Shown: one piece after another, positions 17,228 through 26,309 of the stretch
Position numbering within the stretch: the stretch's first letter is position 1
Layout: the number at the start of each line of letters is the position of its first letter
Origin: Chitinophaga terrae (ex Kim and Jung 2007)
GTDB lineage: Bacteria > Bacteroidota > Bacteroidia > Chitinophagales > Chitinophagaceae
NCBI RefSeq assembly: GCF_900107795.1
Contig: NZ_FNRL01000034.1
Location: forward strand, 1 to 62,878
Length of the DNA stretch: 62,878 nt
Direction: 5' to 3'
Notes under the pieces: generated by a model
What the model saw: only the letters and a program-made list of their open reading frames with translations
What the model was told of the DNA's origin: nothing
The model's database searches: none
Position numbers and translations under genes: made by a program

Positions 17228-19099
17228 TTATAAAGTTACTTTATTATCTTTCTCTGTAGCATCCATATACAAAACTCCATCTAACAGCACCTCTTTCACC
17301 TGTTTCTCTGCCTTCACTTTTAATGCAATCGTTTTCCCTGCTTTCCATACTGCAGGTGTCTGATGTACCCTGGAGCTGGTACCATCTGCGTAGGTAAGCA
17401 CCACATCAAACGGGATAGCGAAACCGCCGGCGTTATTTATTTTCAACCCCAGTTCCTTTCCGCGCTGGCTGGCCGATACAATACCCAGGTCTATATAATT
17501 ATTGCTGAAAAACCAGTTATTCCAGAACCAGTTCAGGTTCTGACCTGAGGCAGTATTGAAAGCGTAAAAGAAATCCCATGGGATTGGATGCTTGCCATTC
17601 CAGTTATCCATGTAGGCATGCAGGGATTTGCGGAAAAGCTGGTCGCCTAACAGGTCTTTCAACGCAAGATAAGCAAGGGAGGCTTTTCCGTAGGAGTTAC
17701 TTCCATAGCCCATTCCGCTCACTTGTGTAGACATGCTGATAATAGGCTGGTCTTCCTCCGTCGATGGATCGCTTATATATTTCTTCACCCTGAATTTCCT
17801 GTAAAAATTATCGGCCACTTCTTTTCCCTTTTCTGCGATCGCAATCAGGTACTCGAATGTAGTGGCCCACCCTTCGTCCATAAAGGCGTACCTGGTTTCA
17901 TTAATACCCATATAGAAAGGGAAATAGGTATGCGCCATTTCATGGTCCTGCACCAGTTGGGCAAAGGCCAGGTCGTTGCCCACGGAACCATCGTTCACCA
18001 TCATAGGATATTCCATATCGGCGAAGCCCTGTACGGCTGTCATTACCGGGAAGGGATACGGCACCCCGGGCCAGTGGTGCGAAAACCAGTTCAGGGCATA
18101 TTGGCCGAACTTCACGGAATTCCGGAAATCAACAGCCGTATCGTTATAGGCAGCCTGCATGCTGGCTCTGCGCATGTTGCTGCTGTCTACAACGGCGCTG
18201 GCGCCGTCCCAGACATAATGATTGCTCACCGCATAAGTTACATCTGCAATGTGTTTGGCCGTAAAATGCCAGGTATTCCAGTCCTGTTGCCTGGTTACTT
18301 TCTTCTGCTCCATCTCTGCTTTATCAGCAATATGGATCACTTCCTCGGAGGTATAAGATTTCTTCAACCTGCCGGCTATTTCCGGCTGCAGCACTTCAGC
18401 GGCATTCAGCAGATCGCCGGTTCCCCATACCACGTAGTCTTTAGGTGCTGTCACCATAACATCATAATCATTGAAGTCGGAATAGAATTCAGCCCTGTCT
18501 GAATGCTCCAGCATATCCCAGCCGTTATAATCATCATACACTGAGATCCTCGGGTAAGCGTAAGCGAGGAATGCGCTGGTAGCATCCAGCATGCCTTCCC
18601 TCCCGCTCAGCACGGAGAGATCGTAGCGGTATTTAATGAAAACGTTTGCCTGCTCTCCGTGTTTCAAAGGCTGAGGCAATTTTACTTTTCCGATCGTTCC
18701 TATATCGTTATTGAAAGGGATCAATGTACCATTGATCACCAGGCTGTCGATAACCATCCCGTCTGTCAGGAAATCTTTGGCTGTATACCCTGAGCGGGTG
18801 GCTTGCGGTTTGTGAATATTGACCAGTATCCTGATTGCGAGATCCTTCAGGGTATCGGGGCTGTTGTTGATATACCTGATCGCCGTAGTGCCGGTAACCT
18901 TCCTGGAAGGCGGATCAACGGTGATATGCAGTTGGTAGATCCCTTTATTCTGCCAGTAGTTCTTTCCGGGCGCCCCGGTCACAGACCGGGTATTGTTCTT
19001 ATACGCCTGGCGGATATTGCGGGGCATATACAATTCCTGTGCTGTTACAACGCTGTTCACATACAAGAATGCCAGCAGCATAACACATAGTTTCTTCAT
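17228..19099 (-). CDS. M1-family zinc metallopeptidase, exported, 623 aa
   Basis: The signal peptide (1-20) ends TAQ. A beta-sandwich N-terminal domain leads to the gluzincin active site HEMAH (His386, Glu387, His390) with the third ligand Glu409 in DEGWATTFEY, a spacing exact for M1 peptidases. The substrate-binding strand appears as MEYPMMV rather than GAMEN, a common variation in Bacteroidota periplasmic members. It should trim peptides in the periplasm or outside. The gene is monocistronic, with a convergent terminator at its 3' end and a plausible promoter at 19125-19157. Confidence 0.88.
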   Translation of the reverse strand: MKKLCVMLLAFLYVNSVVTAQELYMPRNIRQAYKNNTRSVTGAPGKNYWQNKGIYQLHITVDPPSRKVTGTTAIRYINNSPDTLKDLAIRILVNIHKPQATRSGYTAKDFLTDGMVIDSLVINGTLIPFNNDIGTIGKVKLPQPLKHGEQANVFIKYRYDLSVLSGREGMLDATSAFLAYAYPRISVYDDYNGWDMLEHSDRAEFYSDFNDYDVMVTAPKDYVVWGTGDLLNAAEVLQPEIAGRLKKSYTSEEVIHIADKAEMEQKKVTRQQDWNTWHFTAKHIADVTYAVSNHYVWDGASAVVDSSNMRRASMQAAYNDTAVDFRNSVKFGQYALNWFSHHWPGVPYPFPVMTAVQGFADMEYPMMVNDGSVGNDLAFAQLVQDHEMAHTYFPFYMGINETRYAFMDEGWATTFEYLIAIAEKGKEVADNFYRKFRVKKYISDPSTEEDQPIISMSTQVSGMGYGSNSYGKASLAYLALKDLLGDQLFRKSLHAYMDNWNGKHPIPWDFFYAFNTASGQNLNWFWNNWFFSNNYIDLGIVSASQRGKELGLKINNAGGFAIPFDVVLTYADGTSSRVHQTPAVWKAGKTIALKVKAEKQVKEVLLDGVLYMDATEKDNKVTL

Positions 19100-19124
19100 A
19101 AGCCGTATTGGATTGTTGTGGGCT

Positions 19125-19157
19125 TAAAAATAGCCAATCATCCTGAAATGGCACAAA
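19125..19157 (-). promoter_or_regulatory. Bacteroidota-type promoter for the M1 peptidase gene
   Basis: On the minus strand TTTG (19154-19157) and TATTTTTA (19125-19132, one mismatch to TAnnTTTG) are separated by 21 bases instead of 19. It lies 26 bp before the start codon. Confidence 0.4.
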
Positions 19158-19239
19158 TGCCCCCGAAAAAAGGCGCAATTACCGACGTTCCAAGTCGTAC
19201 GAACTTCAGACATTTGTATCACATCAAAAGCAGATCACT

Positions 19240-20028
19240 ATGCAAACAAATGCGACGACTGGTTTTAAAGATGAGTTAGTTAAACCCAGTCCTGCCTCCA
19301 GAGCAGTTTCACATACCGACTGGCTGATCGCCAGAAAAAAACTTTTGCTGAAGGAAAAAGAATTAACCAGGCTGCAAGATGAAGTTGCAAGGGCCAGGGC
19401 GGCAATGCCCTGGGAAAAAGTGGAGAAAGCATATACGTTTAACAGTCCTGACGGCCCTGTTACCCTGGCCGATCTTTTCGATGGGCGCCGGCAGCTGATC
19501 GTTCAGCACTTTATGTTCGGCCCGGACGATGCAGAAGGTTGCCCGGGCTGCTCTTTATCTGCCGACAGCATAGACGGCGCACTGCCGCACCTCGAAAATA
19601 ACGATGTAAGCGTAGTTGCAGTTTCCAGGGCGCCGCTGGCCAAACTTAACGCTTATAAGAAAAGAATGGGCTGGCATTTTAACTGGGTATCGTCAGAGAA
19701 CAATGATTTCAACTACGATTACAATGTATCCTGGACCAAGGCCGACCTGGCAAAAGGATACATCACCTACAACTACGCAGCAATAGAAAATCCTTCAACT
19801 GAGACGGAAGACCTGCCCGGCGTAAGTGTTTTTTATAAAGATGAGAACGGGGATATTTACCATACCTATTCCACGTTTGCAAGAGGCGGCGAATTCCAGG
19901 CAGTGGCTTTAAGGTATTTCGAGATTGCGCCATTGGGCAGAAGCCTGGCGCCTTTTGATCAATGGATCCGGCGGCACGACAGTTATACGACTCCCAATAC
20001 AACAGCTTCCTGCTGCAGTTCAAAATAA
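19240..20028 (+). CDS. DUF899 thioredoxin-fold protein, 262 aa
   Basis: The sequence matches the DUF899 family: HTDWLIARKKLLLKEKELTRLQDEVARARAAMPWEKVEK at the start, LADLFDGRRQLIVQHFMFGPD with the Cys pair EGCPGCSLSADS, then GWHFNWVSSENNDFNYDYNVS. The family is related to the AhpC/TSA thioredoxin fold, but its activity is not established. The C-terminus carries two adjacent Cys (TASCCSSK). The next gene, a small membrane protein with a CPxC motif, starts 7 bp later, so the two probably act together, perhaps in thiol chemistry. Confidence 0.85.
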   Translation: MQTNATTGFKDELVKPSPASRAVSHTDWLIARKKLLLKEKELTRLQDEVARARAAMPWEKVEKAYTFNSPDGPVTLADLFDGRRQLIVQHFMFGPDDAEGCPGCSLSADSIDGALPHLENNDVSVVAVSRAPLAKLNAYKKRMGWHFNWVSSENNDFNYDYNVSWTKADLAKGYITYNYAAIENPSTETEDLPGVSVFYKDENGDIYHTYSTFARGGEFQAVALRYFEIAPLGRSLAPFDQWIRRHDSYTTPNTTASCCSSK

Positions 20029-20035
20029 TACGAAC

Positions 20036-20350
20036 ATGAAAAGAAGTTGCGCCTGCGGCACTCAAACGGGCAAGAGTGCCGGCAGGCAAACAGCTGCCAC
20101 AAGCCCCCGCAGTATCGCGCAAAAAATTAGCACATCAGTCCGGTGGCTGATCCCGGGCATCACCCTGGTACTGATCCCTAAATGCCCGATCTGCCTGGCG
20201 GCGTATATCGCAATAGGTACCGGCGTTACGCTATCGGTAACCACGGCTAGCTACCTGCGTACCGGGCTCGTGGTATTTTCTGCCGGCATGTTGGCTATAA
20301 TGGCTTTACTGCTGGCCAGGAAACTAATGGCCCGCAAAGAGGTGAAATAG
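20036..20350 (+). CDS. small membrane protein with CPxC motif, 104 aa
   Basis: The frame is open further 5' inside the DUF899 gene, but the ATG at 20036 (MKRSCACGTQ) is a far better start. The N-terminus is Cys-rich and basic. The first membrane helix contains ITLVLIPKCPICLAAYIA, a CPxC placed as in mercury-transport or copper-handling helices. A second helix (VVFSAGMLAIMALLLARKL) follows. Coupling to the DUF899 gene suggests a redox or metal role, but the family is not one I can name. Confidence 0.65.
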   Translation: MKRSCACGTQTGKSAGRQTAATSPRSIAQKISTSVRWLIPGITLVLIPKCPICLAAYIAIGTGVTLSVTTASYLRTGLVVFSAGMLAIMALLLARKLMARKEVK

Positions 20351-20358
20351 GCTGATGA

Positions 20359-20886
20359 TTATTTCCAGCCTTCAAAAAGGAGTTTTTTGAACAAAAGCAG
20401 TGGCTCACTTTCTCCCGCCGGCTGAATAGTGCCATGCTGGTTAAATCCAAGCCTGGTAAGCAAACGGCCCGAGCGACGGTTTTCAGGATGGGTGATTGCA
20501 TAGATCATCGGCAAATGCAGCTGCCGTTGCGAATATTCCAATGCCGCTACCGAGGCTTCATACGCATACCCTTTGCCTTCCGCATCGGGTAAAAAAGCAA
20601 AACCGAGGTCGGGGTGTTCCAGGTACCGGCGCTTAAACAAGCCGCAAATACCGATAGGTTGTTCTGTTTCCTTCAGCACTACTACCCAGGCGCCGTAGCC
20701 CTGGTCTTTATACAACCTCAACAAACTGTTCATGATATAACGTTGCGCATCTTTCAGGGTCTTTACTTTCCGGTCGCCGATATACTTCAGCCATGAGGGA
20801 GTGTTCAGCAACGACAATACAAATGCATCATCATCTGCGGAGAAAGTACGTAATTGCAGTTGCGGTGTTTCTGTGATAGTTTTCAT
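20359..20886 (-). CDS. GNAT N-acetyltransferase, RimJ/RimL type, 175 aa
   Basis: Start chosen at MKTITETPQLQLRTFSADD, the usual opening of this family; the frame continues 15 codons upstream into the neighbouring gene. Motifs: WVVVLKETEQPIGICGLFKR (strands 2-4), LGFAFLPDAEGKGYAYEAS (acetyl-CoA loop, Q/RxxGxG-like) and AITHPENRRSGRLLTRLGF. Acetylates an amine such as a protein N-terminus or small molecule; substrate unknown. Convergent with the DUF899 pair, with only 8 bp between the stops. Confidence 0.85.
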   Translation of the reverse strand: MKTITETPQLQLRTFSADDDAFVLSLLNTPSWLKYIGDRKVKTLKDAQRYIMNSLLRLYKDQGYGAWVVVLKETEQPIGICGLFKRRYLEHPDLGFAFLPDAEGKGYAYEASVAALEYSQRQLHLPMIYAITHPENRRSGRLLTRLGFNQHGTIQPAGESEPLLLFKKLLFEGWK

Positions 20887-20920
20887 AGCGAAACGGGAAA
20901 ATACAGCTTTTGAATTAATG

Positions 20921-21403
20921 CTACAAATCAACTTCCAACTGATTAACTACTCTCACATAATCGTATTGCAGGTCGGGATGTAAAGAAGCAATTACCTTAA
21001 CGGATTTTTTCAGCAGTTGCATGTAGATGTTCTGCACCTGCACGTTTCGCCTGTTCACCATATACGCATCTTTCATATGTTGACATATATACAGCAATAA
21101 CTCCGGCTCAGCCTCTTTATTTCCCATATAGCGTATATACTTGTTCGTTATACGGATGATCTTCCTTAGCTTTTTCTTCGCCAGGTAGGTACGATCCCTC
21201 CCTATTTCCGCGAAGGCCTCGTCTATTTCCTCCTTCACGCTGGCAATAAAGCCACGAACGTCATTTGCCTCGAACAGCAGGTAAGTAAGCAACTCCTTGT
21301 TTTCCGCTTTGAATTTTGCCAGTCGTAAACAAATTGCCAGCAACTCCGATGGAGGCAATGTCTGCAATTCCTTTTTAATATCGCTAACCGATGCGGCTTT
21401 CAT
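20921..21403 (-). CDS. hypothetical helical protein, 160 aa
   Basis: All-helical, charged cytosolic protein (MKAASVSDIKKELQTLPPSELLAICLRLAKFKAENKELLTYLLFEA...). I do not recognise a characterised domain, although similar proteins are common in Chitinophagaceae as far as I recall. It is followed 34 bp later by the GNAT gene on the same strand and preceded 11 bp earlier by the AI-2E family gene, so the three may form one operon. No catalytic motif is visible. Confidence 0.7.
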   Translation of the reverse strand: MKAASVSDIKKELQTLPPSELLAICLRLAKFKAENKELLTYLLFEANDVRGFIASVKEEIDEAFAEIGRDRTYLAKKKLRKIIRITNKYIRYMGNKEAEPELLLYICQHMKDAYMVNRRNVQVQNIYMQLLKKSVKVIASLHPDLQYDYVRVVNQLEVDL

Positions 21404-21414
21404 ATATTTCTAAA

Positions 21415-22494
21415 TTACTCTTTTGCATGTATTCCGTTCTTACCAGCCAGCCAGGAGGTGAACACGGTATAGAATACTGCCATAATAATGGCGCCTTTGA
21501 ATATCCCTGTGAATCCCCAGGCTGCCAGTCCTCCTATTACCCCCAGGAACAGTACCAGGAAAGGGAGCTTGCCGCTCCTGGCGATCAGCAGGGGTTTTAA
21601 AATGTATTCTCCTATCTGCAAACCTGCGCCATAGATCACCAGGAACAATGTCATGCCCGGGTGCCCTTGCGTGGCCATCCAGATTATTACCGGTATCCAG
21701 ATCACCAACGGGCCTATCTGGATCAACACTACAAAGAACACCAATGCTGATAATCCCAAAGCGAAAGGTACGCCTCCTATGGCAAACCCGATCCAGGAAA
21801 CGATGCCTGTTATGAAAGCAGTGCCCATCACGCCGATAGACACGCCTTTGATAGCCATGATCGTTGCATCCAACAATTCTTCACCGTCTTTTTTCCCCAG
21901 CAGGTGCTGGATGGTCGATTTAACCGGCTTTACGGCATTGTTGCCGCCTACGAGGAAGAATGCAGAGATAATGATCCCGATGATCAGCTGCAGGGCTGCG
22001 GCTACGATTCCGGCGCCTCCGCTCAATACATGCCTTATCACCACGCCTACCTGTTTTTCGTGCCCGCTCATAGTAGCCCGCGGACTTTCCTGCAGGTGCT
22101 GCCAGAAGGTATTGATATCCGGCCCGATGTATGGAAGCGCCACCAGCCAGGAAGGCAAAGGCGGCAACCCATTCTGCCGGGTATCGTTCACCCAGTCCAC
22201 TATTTCACGCATGTGCTTGCTCAGCGCACTGATGATAAAAGTAACGGGCAGGGCTATTATCGCTATCAAAACAATGGTATAAAGCACTGCTACCAGCTTT
22301 CTTCTTCCTTTCATCTTCAACACTACCTTTTCGAATAAAGGATGAAAAGAAACGGAAAAAATAAGAGCAAACGTCAGCACACCGAAAAATATATGCAGGA
22401 CCTGGTACAAGGCAAACAGTAATCCCAGCAACAATAACAGAACAAGAACCGTTTCAATCAGGTTCCGGGAACCTTGACGAAAATGCGTATTCAT
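21415..22494 (-). CDS. AI-2E family transporter, 359 aa
   Basis: Polytopic protein with about eight membrane segments and the AI-2E/PerM family layout: two N-terminal helices, a soluble region with DIVxW-like REIVDWVNDT, then GVSIGVMGTAFITGIVSWIGFAIGGVPFALGLSALVFFVVLIQIGPLVIWIPV and the C-terminal GVIGGLAAWGFTGIFKGAIIMAV. Members include the quorum-signal exporter TqsA and Na+/H+ antiporters, so the substrate cannot be assigned. First gene of a possible three-gene unit with the helical protein and GNAT genes. Confidence 0.88.
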   Translation of the reverse strand: MNTHFRQGSRNLIETVLVLLLLLGLLFALYQVLHIFFGVLTFALIFSVSFHPLFEKVVLKMKGRRKLVAVLYTIVLIAIIALPVTFIISALSKHMREIVDWVNDTRQNGLPPLPSWLVALPYIGPDINTFWQHLQESPRATMSGHEKQVGVVIRHVLSGGAGIVAAALQLIIGIIISAFFLVGGNNAVKPVKSTIQHLLGKKDGEELLDATIMAIKGVSIGVMGTAFITGIVSWIGFAIGGVPFALGLSALVFFVVLIQIGPLVIWIPVIIWMATQGHPGMTLFLVIYGAGLQIGEYILKPLLIARSGKLPFLVLFLGVIGGLAAWGFTGIFKGAIIMAVFYTVFTSWLAGKNGIHAKE

Positions 22495-22558
22495 AAGCGC
22501 TTCTTTACAGTTACATGAATTTACTAATTTATCGTCTTATGCGTATCAATACAGCAGG

Positions 22559-22921
22559 TTAGCCCACCAGCGCCTTGCGGAGGTACGACAACACTTCTTC
22601 ATTCAGGTCTTCTTTGCTGTACATCCTGAAATGATGATTGTATTGGTTTTGTCCCGGCACCTGGGCTATTTTCTGGAAACAGAGGTTATCCGGGTACTGT
22701 TCTTTAAAAGGGAAAACGATATGTACAAAATTCTTTCCCAGCTGTGTGATCCATACTTTCCCTTTCCCTGTACCGACGCTGATCATTGTCTTGGCCGGGG
22801 AAACAGAAACGGCGGCCTGTTGGCTGCAGGCCTCCAGGAAATGCGATAATAAGGAAAGGGTAACATCCGACTTGCCACTGGTAAATTTTACAAGTTCAGG
22901 GTCCTCGTACAACGATTGCAT
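22559..22921 (-). CDS. DUF5655-domain protein, 120 aa
   Basis: Start placed at MQSLYEDPELVKFTSG. The frame runs 30 codons further up, but that part overlaps a hairpin next to the PUL operon end. The body follows the DUF5655 pattern: AVSVSPAKTMISVGTGKGKVW, then FVHIVFPF and finally NQYNHHFRMYSKEDLNEEVLSYLRKAL. Cytosolic, function unknown. It lies alone between the AI-2E gene and the end of the 12-gene operon. Confidence 0.65.
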   Translation of the reverse strand: MQSLYEDPELVKFTSGKSDVTLSLLSHFLEACSQQAAVSVSPAKTMISVGTGKGKVWITQLGKNFVHIVFPFKEQYPDNLCFQKIAQVPGQNQYNHHFRMYSKEDLNEEVLSYLRKALVG

Positions 22922-23012
22922 CTTTTTTTCGCTGAAAGATAGGATAAAAAGATTTGCCAGCCTTGAAAGGCCGGCAGTGCATATCAGGTCGAATAATAAA
23001 CAATTACGCATT

Positions 23013-23048
23013 GCGCCTTCTCCCCGGCGCGTGGCCGAAGAGAGGCGC
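23013..23048. terminator. hairpin at the 3' end of the PUL operon
   Basis: GCGCCT (23013-23018) pairs with AGGCGC (23043-23048), with an inner partial pairing CCCCGG/CCG. It lies 15 bp past the last gene of the 12-gene operon. There is no strong T-run, so it may stabilise the mRNA end or terminate weakly. Confidence 0.4.
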
Positions 23049-23062
23049 AGCTTTATAGTGAG

Positions 23063-24505
23063 CTATTTTTTGCGGTAAAGCACATAATCTTTCAGGTTAG
23101 CTCCTCCCGTTTCAAACACGAACTTCACCAGGTGCCTGCCTGCTTTCATCCTGATAGTTGTATGCACATAGGCGTATTTCTGCCAGTCGCCAGTATTGGG
23201 AATGTCTATTGAACCTGTCTGGTTTTCATCATCAACTTCCACGTGCATTTTCTGGTCGTTATTCGGCGAGGCGATGCCGATAGCGAAATCCCATTCTCCG
23301 TCTGCCGGCGCTTCAACCGTATATTTCATCCATTCACCGCCTCCCGTGAAACCAATATTATTTCCATTTCCTTCAATATCCACTCCCTCGTTTGGCCTGT
23401 AAGTACCCGGCTGGTTGTTGGGATCATTGTCGTGGTACCCCCAGCCTTCGCCGCCCAGGTCGAAATCGGCGGCTTTGATGGTTATGCTGCCCGACGCGCC
23501 AATGGAAGCCGGCAACAGGAACGGAACGCCCAGGTAAGGATTGTATTTTAACCCATCTGCATCCACCAGTAGAACGATGGTACGCCTGGCCGAATCGATC
23601 TTGTACATGCTCGGTTGCACCAGGTCTACTGCCAACGCCACTTTTTTACCCGGGTTAGCTGTAAAATTGGCCAGGTTGACATTTACCGGGAAACTCAAAG
23701 TATTATTGAAATCCCTGAACGTGATGGAGTCTGGCAATGCAAACCCGCCTCCTGTCAATGCCACTGTGTTCGGCAACGCTCCCGAGGCTATCAGTTTAGG
23801 CACCGTATCCAGGTTTGGAGTTACCTTCAGGTAGAAGGATTTCCCGGCGCTGCTGGTATAACTTACACTCAGCGGCACCTGTACAATACCGTTTCCAACC
23901 ACGTAATTCTTAGGTTTTTCTACCGGTACATCTATCCGCTTTCCAAAATCTGTAAAGTAAACGTAATGGATCTGGTCTACCGGCACTATAGCCGTGGTAT
24001 TGATCTGCACGATCACTGTTTTCTTACCTTCTTCCAGCGAATTGTTCTTGGTAGGGTCTTTCAGCTCTACTGCTAATGCCAGCCGCTGCCCGTAATATTT
24101 TTCAAAGGTGCCCAGGTTCACTTTCAACTTGAAAGAGGCATTTTCAGAGCCAAACGGCACGGTGATGCGGTAAGGCAGCGAATAATCTTCCGGCTGCAGT
24201 AATACCGCGTTTTCCAATGCACCCTGTGCTATCAGGTTAGTGATGGTATCGTTATTCACGGAAACGCCTATATCAAATATGGAAGGCGCGGCATCAGAGA
24301 GTTTGACAGTTAACGGAATATCCACCGTGAAGGCCTCCTTTACATAGCCGGTATCCGCCACTGGTACCATCAACATGCCATTATTGCTTTGCAGGGCCAC
24401 GCTTACTTTCTGAACATTGATCTCTTCGCCTTTAATATCCTTCTTTTCGCAGGAATACATTGCTGCCAGCAACAGGGGCAAAGAGAAGTATTTAGTGTAT
24501 TTCAT
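23063..24505 (-). CDS. surface lipoprotein, DUF1735 repeats plus CBM6-like domain, 480 aa
   Basis: The lipoprotein signal ends MYSC. Two related Ig-like repeats of the DUF1735 kind cover about 30-180 and 185-330 (LAVELKDPTKNNSLEEGKKTVIVQI and LAVDLVQPSMYKIDSARRTIVLLV end each). A C-terminal carbohydrate-binding domain resembling CBM6 spans about 340-478, with GGEGWGYHDNDPNN, YRPNEGVDIEG and GEWMKYTVEAPADGEWDF. The same module occurs twice in the protein at 34473-36092. It probably binds the target glycan on the cell surface beside SusD. Last gene of the operon, 28 bp after the DUF4983 gene. Confidence 0.75.
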   Translation of the reverse strand: MKYTKYFSLPLLLAAMYSCEKKDIKGEEINVQKVSVALQSNNGMLMVPVADTGYVKEAFTVDIPLTVKLSDAAPSIFDIGVSVNNDTITNLIAQGALENAVLLQPEDYSLPYRITVPFGSENASFKLKVNLGTFEKYYGQRLALAVELKDPTKNNSLEEGKKTVIVQINTTAIVPVDQIHYVYFTDFGKRIDVPVEKPKNYVVGNGIVQVPLSVSYTSSAGKSFYLKVTPNLDTVPKLIASGALPNTVALTGGGFALPDSITFRDFNNTLSFPVNVNLANFTANPGKKVALAVDLVQPSMYKIDSARRTIVLLVDADGLKYNPYLGVPFLLPASIGASGSITIKAADFDLGGEGWGYHDNDPNNQPGTYRPNEGVDIEGNGNNIGFTGGGEWMKYTVEAPADGEWDFAIGIASPNNDQKMHVEVDDENQTGSIDIPNTGDWQKYAYVHTTIRMKAGRHLVKFVFETGGANLKDYVLYRKK

Positions 24506-24533
24506 CCTGTTATCTTTAAGGCTAAATGCCTGG

Positions 24534-26309
24534 TTAGTTATTAATCATGCTTACATACCGGGTAGTCCATACCTTGCCATCGAGGTTCCAGGCCGGGTCT
24601 ATGGCCACCTGCATCCAGTCCATTACCTGGCGACTTACATCGATCGACTGCGGCATGGTCTGGGCAATGTTATTGGGAGAAGCAGGACAGATTAGATTGT
24701 CGAAGTTGATCCAGCTGAAAGATCCATGCACGGTGAAATCAGTCAACAAGGTACTTTGGTCTTTCAGGCTTGCTCCCTGCCCATCCCTTGCGGGCCAATA
24801 GCCCAGGAGTTTTGTGTACAGGGGGTGTGATGTTGGCATGGAAGTCTGGCAGGCATAGTCGGCGATGTTCTGATCGGTAGCATCTTCCAGGAAGATCTTC
24901 ACTTCTGTAACATACGCATCCGGGGCCGGGTAACTACCCGCGTATGGGAGGTATCCCAACCGTAATGGCGCTGTACTGTTCAGGTTGCCCGAACCTGTCA
25001 GATCGCCGCTGTTATTAGGTTTGCCATCGGTATAGGTTTTCAGGGTACGGGCGCCGCTGGCGCTATCCGTAACAATAACGGCGGCAACATCATGCCAGTT
25101 GCCATCGCTGATATCCGCGCCATTCACTACCACGTTATCTGTTTTTCCCGGCGCATTGCGGCCTACATTCACCTGCCAGCCTTTCTGGTTCAACACTATG
25201 GCCCAACCAATTTCTCCTGCATCCAGCGATGCTCTTTTCGACAGGATAGCGGTATTGGAATAGGTATAGTCCCCGTTTACCCCCGGCATAACCTTGATCT
25301 TCAGTTCAATGGTCAACCCGCTCTTTTCATCTATATCATAATTCCGGCTATTGTCTATCGTCGCATAAACGGCGTTCGCTGCATCGCCCGACAGGTGCAG
25401 GCCTTTACCTGCATAACGGTTACCGGTATACGGTTTGTCGATGAACGACGGGAGATAGTCTTCGGTGTAAAAGAGGATGAAGTTATTGACATTAGGATTG
25501 CTCAGGATGGTATGATCATCTTCTTCCGGGGCAATGGCAAAAGGCCCGCCATGGCTCGACATAACCACTACCAGCCACTTCTCCTGCTTATATGTTTTAC
25601 GTTGCCTGACAGCCGACAACAAAGCTCCCAGGTTATCATCCGCTTTTTCCAGGGCGGCGCGATACTGCGGAACGCTCAGGTCGAACCCGAACTGCTTTCC
25701 TTTTGTATTCATATCGCTGTACTGGATCATTACGATCCCTGCGCTGTCATTCTTCAGTTCGCCCAGCGCTGCCTCTGTGGCAGCATCGTCATCGTTGATG
25801 AACGCCCGGTTATCATCAGCGTCCGTGATCAGCTTACTGCCTATTTCCCCCACTGTTGTATAAGCTGCAATACGGGTAGATGGCTGTCTTTGTTTGATAT
25901 ATTTAAAGAAAACCGGGAAGTTGTTCAGGTTAGTGTTGGTCAGGTCGGTACCGTAAACGCTATGTTTATCTTTAGTCACCCCTGTAAGAATATCCGCCCA
26001 GGTTGTATAACCATTGATGTCTGCATCCGAGATCGCGTTCCAGGAATAGATGGCATGTTCTGTGAGTGCGCTGATGTTTATACTATTAAGATCGCGTACC
26101 GACTGGCCCCTGGCGCCATCCAGCACTACCATCAATACCTTGGGGCGTTTACTCACAGCGCTGGTAGTATCGCTGTTCTCTCCAGGTGGCAACACTCTTT
26201 CAAATCCTTTATTACATGCCAGCCACATTACCGGCGCCAATGCCAGCAACAACAGCCATCTTCCTTTTTGTTTCCAGTTATATTTCTGCATGTTCAATGA
26301 ATTAATCAT
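24534..26309 (-). CDS. DUF4983-type lipoprotein: phosphatase-like domain plus LamG, 591 aa
   Basis: The N-terminus has a lipobox MWLAC. Residues about 50-320 resemble the alkaline-phosphatase/sulfatase fold: VLMVVLDGARG gives the first metal Asp and GYTTWADILTG a candidate Thr nucleophile. The usual SDHG metal motif reads MSSHGG, so an Asp ligand is replaced by Ser. A LamG/concanavalin-like domain follows (LTIELKIKVMPG, DGNWHDVAAVIVTD). The start overlaps the upstream stop as ATGA. It may remove phosphate-type decorations or be a pseudoenzyme used for binding; the sequence leaves this open. Confidence 0.7.
   Translation of the reverse strand: MINSLNMQKYNWKQKGRWLLLLALAPVMWLACNKGFERVLPPGENSDTTSAVSKRPKVLMVVLDGARGQSVRDLNSINISALTEHAIYSWNAISDADINGYTTWADILTGVTKDKHSVYGTDLTNTNLNNFPVFFKYIKQRQPSTRIAAYTTVGEIGSKLITDADDNRAFINDDDAATEAALGELKNDSAGIVMIQYSDMNTKGKQFGFDLSVPQYRAALEKADDNLGALLSAVRQRKTYKQEKWLVVVMSSHGGPFAIAPEEDDHTILSNPNVNNFILFYTEDYLPSFIDKPYTGNRYAGKGLHLSGDAANAVYATIDNSRNYDIDEKSGLTIELKIKVMPGVNGDYTYSNTAILSKRASLDAGEIGWAIVLNQKGWQVNVGRNAPGKTDNVVVNGADISDGNWHDVAAVIVTDSASGARTLKTYTDGKPNNSGDLTGSGNLNSTAPLRLGYLPYAGSYPAPDAYVTEVKIFLEDATDQNIADYACQTSMPTSHPLYTKLLGYWPARDGQGASLKDQSTLLTDFTVHGSFSWINFDNLICPASPNNIAQTMPQSIDVSRQVMDWMQVAIDPAWNLDGKVWTTRYVSMINN

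Noticed and set aside
17723..18502. 259-codon plus-strand open frame
   Set aside because: Antisense to the M1 peptidase, including its HExxH region; no independent support.
19191..19206. Imperfect palindrome AAGTCGTACGAACTT before the DUF899 gene
   Set aside because: Short and imperfect with no second copy; not enough to call an operator.
25092..26300. 402-codon plus-strand open frame
   Set aside because: It is antisense to the DUF4983-type lipoprotein gene; composition is His/Ile/Arg-rich with no domain, and the minus-strand gene has clear motifs and operon context.
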